DNA of 64,000 bases from NCBI GenBank assembly GCA_027574665.1, contig CM050654.1, forward strand, positions 31,329,722-31,393,721, read 5' to 3'. Origin of the DNA: Rhynochetos jubatus (lineage: Eukaryota > Chordata > Aves > Eurypygiformes > Rhynochetidae). This document shows, piece after piece, positions 61,230-64,000 of this stretch. The position numbers were made by a program, and so were the translations under genes. Position 1 is the stretch's first letter; every line of letters begins with the position of its first letter. Under the pieces are notes generated by a model. The model was not told the DNA's origin, made no database searches, and saw only the letters and a list, made by a program, of their open reading frames with translations.

Positions 61230-61650
61230 AAGTATGAAACTGGAATGTTTGACCTATGAAACAACCCTTTACGTAACAGCTGCACCTTGGTATCCCTTTT
61301 TTTGGTGGGCTGATGTTTTTCTGGGGAACGTGTTAGCTGATGTGTGTGGATATGCTGCATCTGCAGCCCTGCTACCAGGTGCTGAGGAGGCAGCAGGAGT
61401 GGAAAGCTGCCTGCAGGCTCTCCTCTCTGACAGATGTCAGCTGGAGAAAAGCAATGTACAGCTGTGCCTCTTCTCTGAGACCACTCCCATGTAAAGTCCT
61501 ACAGGGGCTGGTCCTGTCTCTTCTCCTTTTCGTCATGTGCTGAAGAGCTGTAGGAAAGGTCACGAGGAGCCGAGGGCTACGATACCATCAATCTGTTGAT
61601 GGCAACCAGCTCGTATGTCTCTTTTCAGCTGATGCAATCAGTGCCATGAC
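61230..61650 (+). pseudogene. Fossil L3/L2-like LINE reverse transcriptase
   Basis: Three RT segments appear in the right order across frames. 'LLSDRCQLEKSN' at about 61419-61455 resembles 'YLSDRSQxVxLGN'. 'VLQGLVLSLLLF' at about 61494-61530 resembles the motif-B block 'VPQGSVLSPLLF'. 'YHQSVDGNQLVCLFSADAIS' (61583-61642) resembles 'YHQYADDTQLYLSFxSDxxxA', the motif-C block. The catalytic YADD has become SVDG, so the second aspartate is lost. Frameshifts and stops lie between segments. This is older than, and of a different family from, the CR1 copies nearby. It was identified by eye. Confidence 0.6.
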
Positions 61651-62139
61651 ACAGATGTCACAAAACTTTTAGGCGACAAGCCCGTAGATCAAAATCAGTT
61701 GGCTGAAGCTGAACTGAAGAAGGAAGAGAGGTTGCTGGAAGGAAGAAGAACTTGATGTAGTTAAGGCAGAGAGCAAATCCTGCTTTCATTTTGGCCAAAT
61801 GTTATGTAGTTTGGGGTCTCAGTGCAGACCACGTTGCCCCTGGATTCAGTATGGCTTGCAAAGCACTTGGACCTTTTTCTGTCTGCTCTGCTGTCATTTT
61901 TTTGTGGTAAAGGTGACTCATTTTACCTTTTGTGAGAGGCCACCAGGGACTTGTTCAGGTCAAAAAGAGAACAAAGAATAAAGCTTGTCAAATAAAGCAG
62001 CAACATATAGAAAATGTGGAAGGTATAATTCCTTACAGACATACTTACTGTCAGTCCAGTTTTCTATTTCATTCTTGGTAAAAGAGGAGTTTGAATACAG
62101 ATAGACAAGCAAGGATTAGCAGACCCAGTGCAGACTTTG
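61651..62139. other. Non-coding stretch, possibly continuation of the LINE fossil
   Basis: No feature can be supported. The left part may continue the reverse transcriptase relic ending near 61,650, but I cannot follow it. Confidence 0.4.
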
Positions 62140-62310
62140 GAAATGAACATGATCTGAAACTGTCTGGTTTTATAGCCTTGGGCAAATCATATAATCTCTC
62201 TGCTACTGTTTTCTGATCTATAATCCAAGGGCAGTAATTCTTTCTTGCTCTTCGTGGTGAATTAATGAATGCTTTCTCAGTGTTTTGTGGTGCCATATAC
62301 AAATACTACA
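62140..62310 (+). repeat. MIR-like SINE relic
   Basis: This is the best MIR-like match in the window: 'agccttgggcaaatcatata' with 'atctctctgctactgttttc' and 'tgatctataatccaagggca', then 'gtaattctttcttgctcttc' and 'gtggtgaattaatgaatgc'. It corresponds to 'gaccttgggcaagtcacttaacctctctg...tcatctgtaaaatgggg.taata...ctcatagg.ttgtgaggattaaatga'. Confidence 0.7.
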
Positions 62311-63514
62311 ATTACAGAGAAGCGAGCAGCATATGATATTAATGCCAAACAGATACAGGGTAAAACTTGGGATGCTGGATAGCAGTGCACTCAGACACAA
62401 CTGTAATGAGTTCATTAGTAATGCACGACTGGATTGATTAAGTAGTTGCCACTGTGTAAAGCCTTGTCTAGAGCTGATACTTGATATATTATTTTGACCC
62501 GAGACAGATGCTCAATGATCTTGTCTCTTAAGTTTTGGCAACGCCTGTCATGTCAATAGAAATTATCGAGCCGAATGGAAAGAAAGACGCTGTAGTTGCC
62601 TCATGGATACCCTTTTTATGTTCTTCTGCATGTAAGAATTGCAGCTTCCCAAACTGGAGTTTTTATATAACCTTTCAGAAGCACAGTTTGAAATAGCTTG
62701 TCTTCTTTTTTTCTTTCTTCCTTTTTTTTTCTTCCTTCCTGAAAATGTTTCCTCATGCCATCACGATAAAAATGTACTCCTGTGACAAAATAACCATGTC
62801 CCAGGATTTCGTCCTTTCCTACCACAATAGCAGCACATCCCGTATGGTGATGACACAGCACAGAACTTCTACCACATGGAGGTTACTTTTTCATTGCCTG
62901 ATACTGGTAACTGTGATGTGAAGCGTCAAAAGATGTAACAGTTTTCTACACAAAAGAGACACAGGAGGATTCAAACAATCTTTGAGGACCTGGATATCCA
63001 ACTGAGATTAGAGGTCTGGATGAGTCAGGGTAGTTGTGTGCAAAAGCCTGTCAGCTCTAGGCTGGAGATCTGAAGGTGAACAGCATCTGGAAGAGGTTAC
63101 CTATTCCTGGAGGTTTTGATAGCTCATTTGAAATGTGCTTCAGCCTGGGATCCAGAGCCTTTTGCTGGCAGGCTGATTATTACAGATCGGGAAGCTGGCA
63201 CCAGCGATGGTGGTGACTAGCACAGCACATCCCTCCACCCATCCCGGTGCAGTCAGTAAGAACTGCAGTGAGAAGTGCCAGTGCACATAGCATAACCCTC
63301 AGGGGTACAGATATTTGATGCAAAGGATGTTTTGTTTTGGGTCCTTCCCCCGTACAATGACAAGATTCCTACCTTTTCCTTCTCTTCCCTAGGTCGCCCT
63401 CCAGCTGTGCATCCTTCCTTATCCCAAATTCCTGCTGACGGCTCCTGGGCTGCGCCTTAGGAGTACATTCCCTGGCATTTTAGAGTGAGCTAAGGATTGC
63501 TAACCCTATGTTAA
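62311..63514. other. Non-coding stretch with a pyrimidine tract
   Basis: The stretch holds an uninterrupted 40-base C/T tract at 62701-62740 and no supported coding region. Some frames span it only because the tract lacks stops. Confidence 0.5.
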
Positions 63515-63640
63515 GGCAGGCTCACCGAGGTCTTCTGCAAATGGGAAGCGAGGCATAGCGCTGTGAAGTGATTTGCTAAAGGTTATCCAGCTGTGACTGA
63601 GAAAAGCGTGCTCTGGTTCTGCCGCAAAAAAGATGCCACA
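63515..63640 (-). repeat. MIR-like SINE relic, reverse orientation
   Basis: The plus strand reads 'aaatgggaagcgaggcatag' then 'cgctgtgaagtgatttgcta' then 'aaggttatccagctgtgact'. This matches the inverse MIR core 'gaaactgaggcacagagaggttaagtgacttgcccaaggtcacacagctag'. Identity is moderate. Confidence 0.65.
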
Positions 63641-64000
63641 AAAGTGTAAATGTTAATGGTAATAACTTTCTCTACGTGTTTTTCTGCTTTGCAAAATTAC
63701 ATCTCCACCAGGGGACTTGTTAATGTCAACGGCATTCAGTTTTCATGATCACCGCTTGAAGTGATCAGTCAGCTGTATGGATCTACAAATTGCTCCCTTG
63801 CAGCCAACCTCTTAGTCTAATGCTCAGGCGACAGTTCGCCGTAAGGATCAGACTCGAAAAGATGCCTTTGATTTTCCTTTGATGTTTCTGAGCCGAGGAA
63901 GAATTTCGCACGGCCACTGGGCGGTAGGTGAAGATCCCGTCTGTTTGTGGGAAGCCAATTATAACACGGCTGACCCACTTTGACATTAAGATTACTGGCA
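63641..64000. other. Window end, nothing recognised
   Basis: A 67-codon minus-strand frame (63783-63986) has no recognised motif. CG dinucleotides increase slightly in the last 150 bases, which might lead into something outside the window. Confidence 0.4.

Overview
The window looks like about 64 kb of bird nuclear DNA. The main evidence is several CR1 retrotransposon pieces, three of them fairly well preserved and 5'-truncated, two of which end in the octamer repeat (ATTCTATG-like) typical of CR1. Between them lie only faint relics of older families (MIR-like SINEs, an L3/L2-like LINE, short palindromic elements). The low density of recent repeats fits a bird better than a crocodile or turtle, but I cannot name the species. 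No ribosomal, tRNA or CRISPR features were seen, and no multi-exon protein gene can be read with confidence.

Layout. Positions 1-35,000 are ordinary AT-leaning non-coding DNA with old CR1 3' ends (about 9.2, 14.1 and 26.9 kb), a younger internally deleted CR1 (18.2-19.8 kb), MIR-like fragments and palindromic elements. A large CpG-rich block at about 35.0-36.8 kb is the most gene-like part of the window and is probably a promoter. On the minus strand it holds ATGTACCG followed at once by a good splice donor, so it may be the first coding exon (Met-Tyr-Arg...) of a gene whose intron 1 would occupy the left half of the window. SYT7 is one gene whose protein starts this way, but three residues cannot establish that. 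A second, smaller CpG-rich block lies at about 38.45-39.2 kb, with a GC box and a near-CTCF motif.

Positions 39.2-64 kb are again non-coding. They hold CR1 copies at 43.1-43.8 kb and 45.06-46.95 kb, an old minus-strand CR1 at about 49 kb, a GC-elevated stretch at 49.3-50.35 kb, a ZNF143-type motif at 51.86 kb, overlapping hairpins at 57.97 kb, a perfect 33-bp tandem duplication at 60.04 kb and a fossil L3/L2-like reverse transcriptase at 61.3-61.65 kb.

I found no convincing new biological system. The observations most worth checking are the candidate first exon with its upstream ORF and G-rich tract, the set of ancient palindromic elements, and the overlapping hairpins. Repeat family names come from pattern recognition, not a database search.
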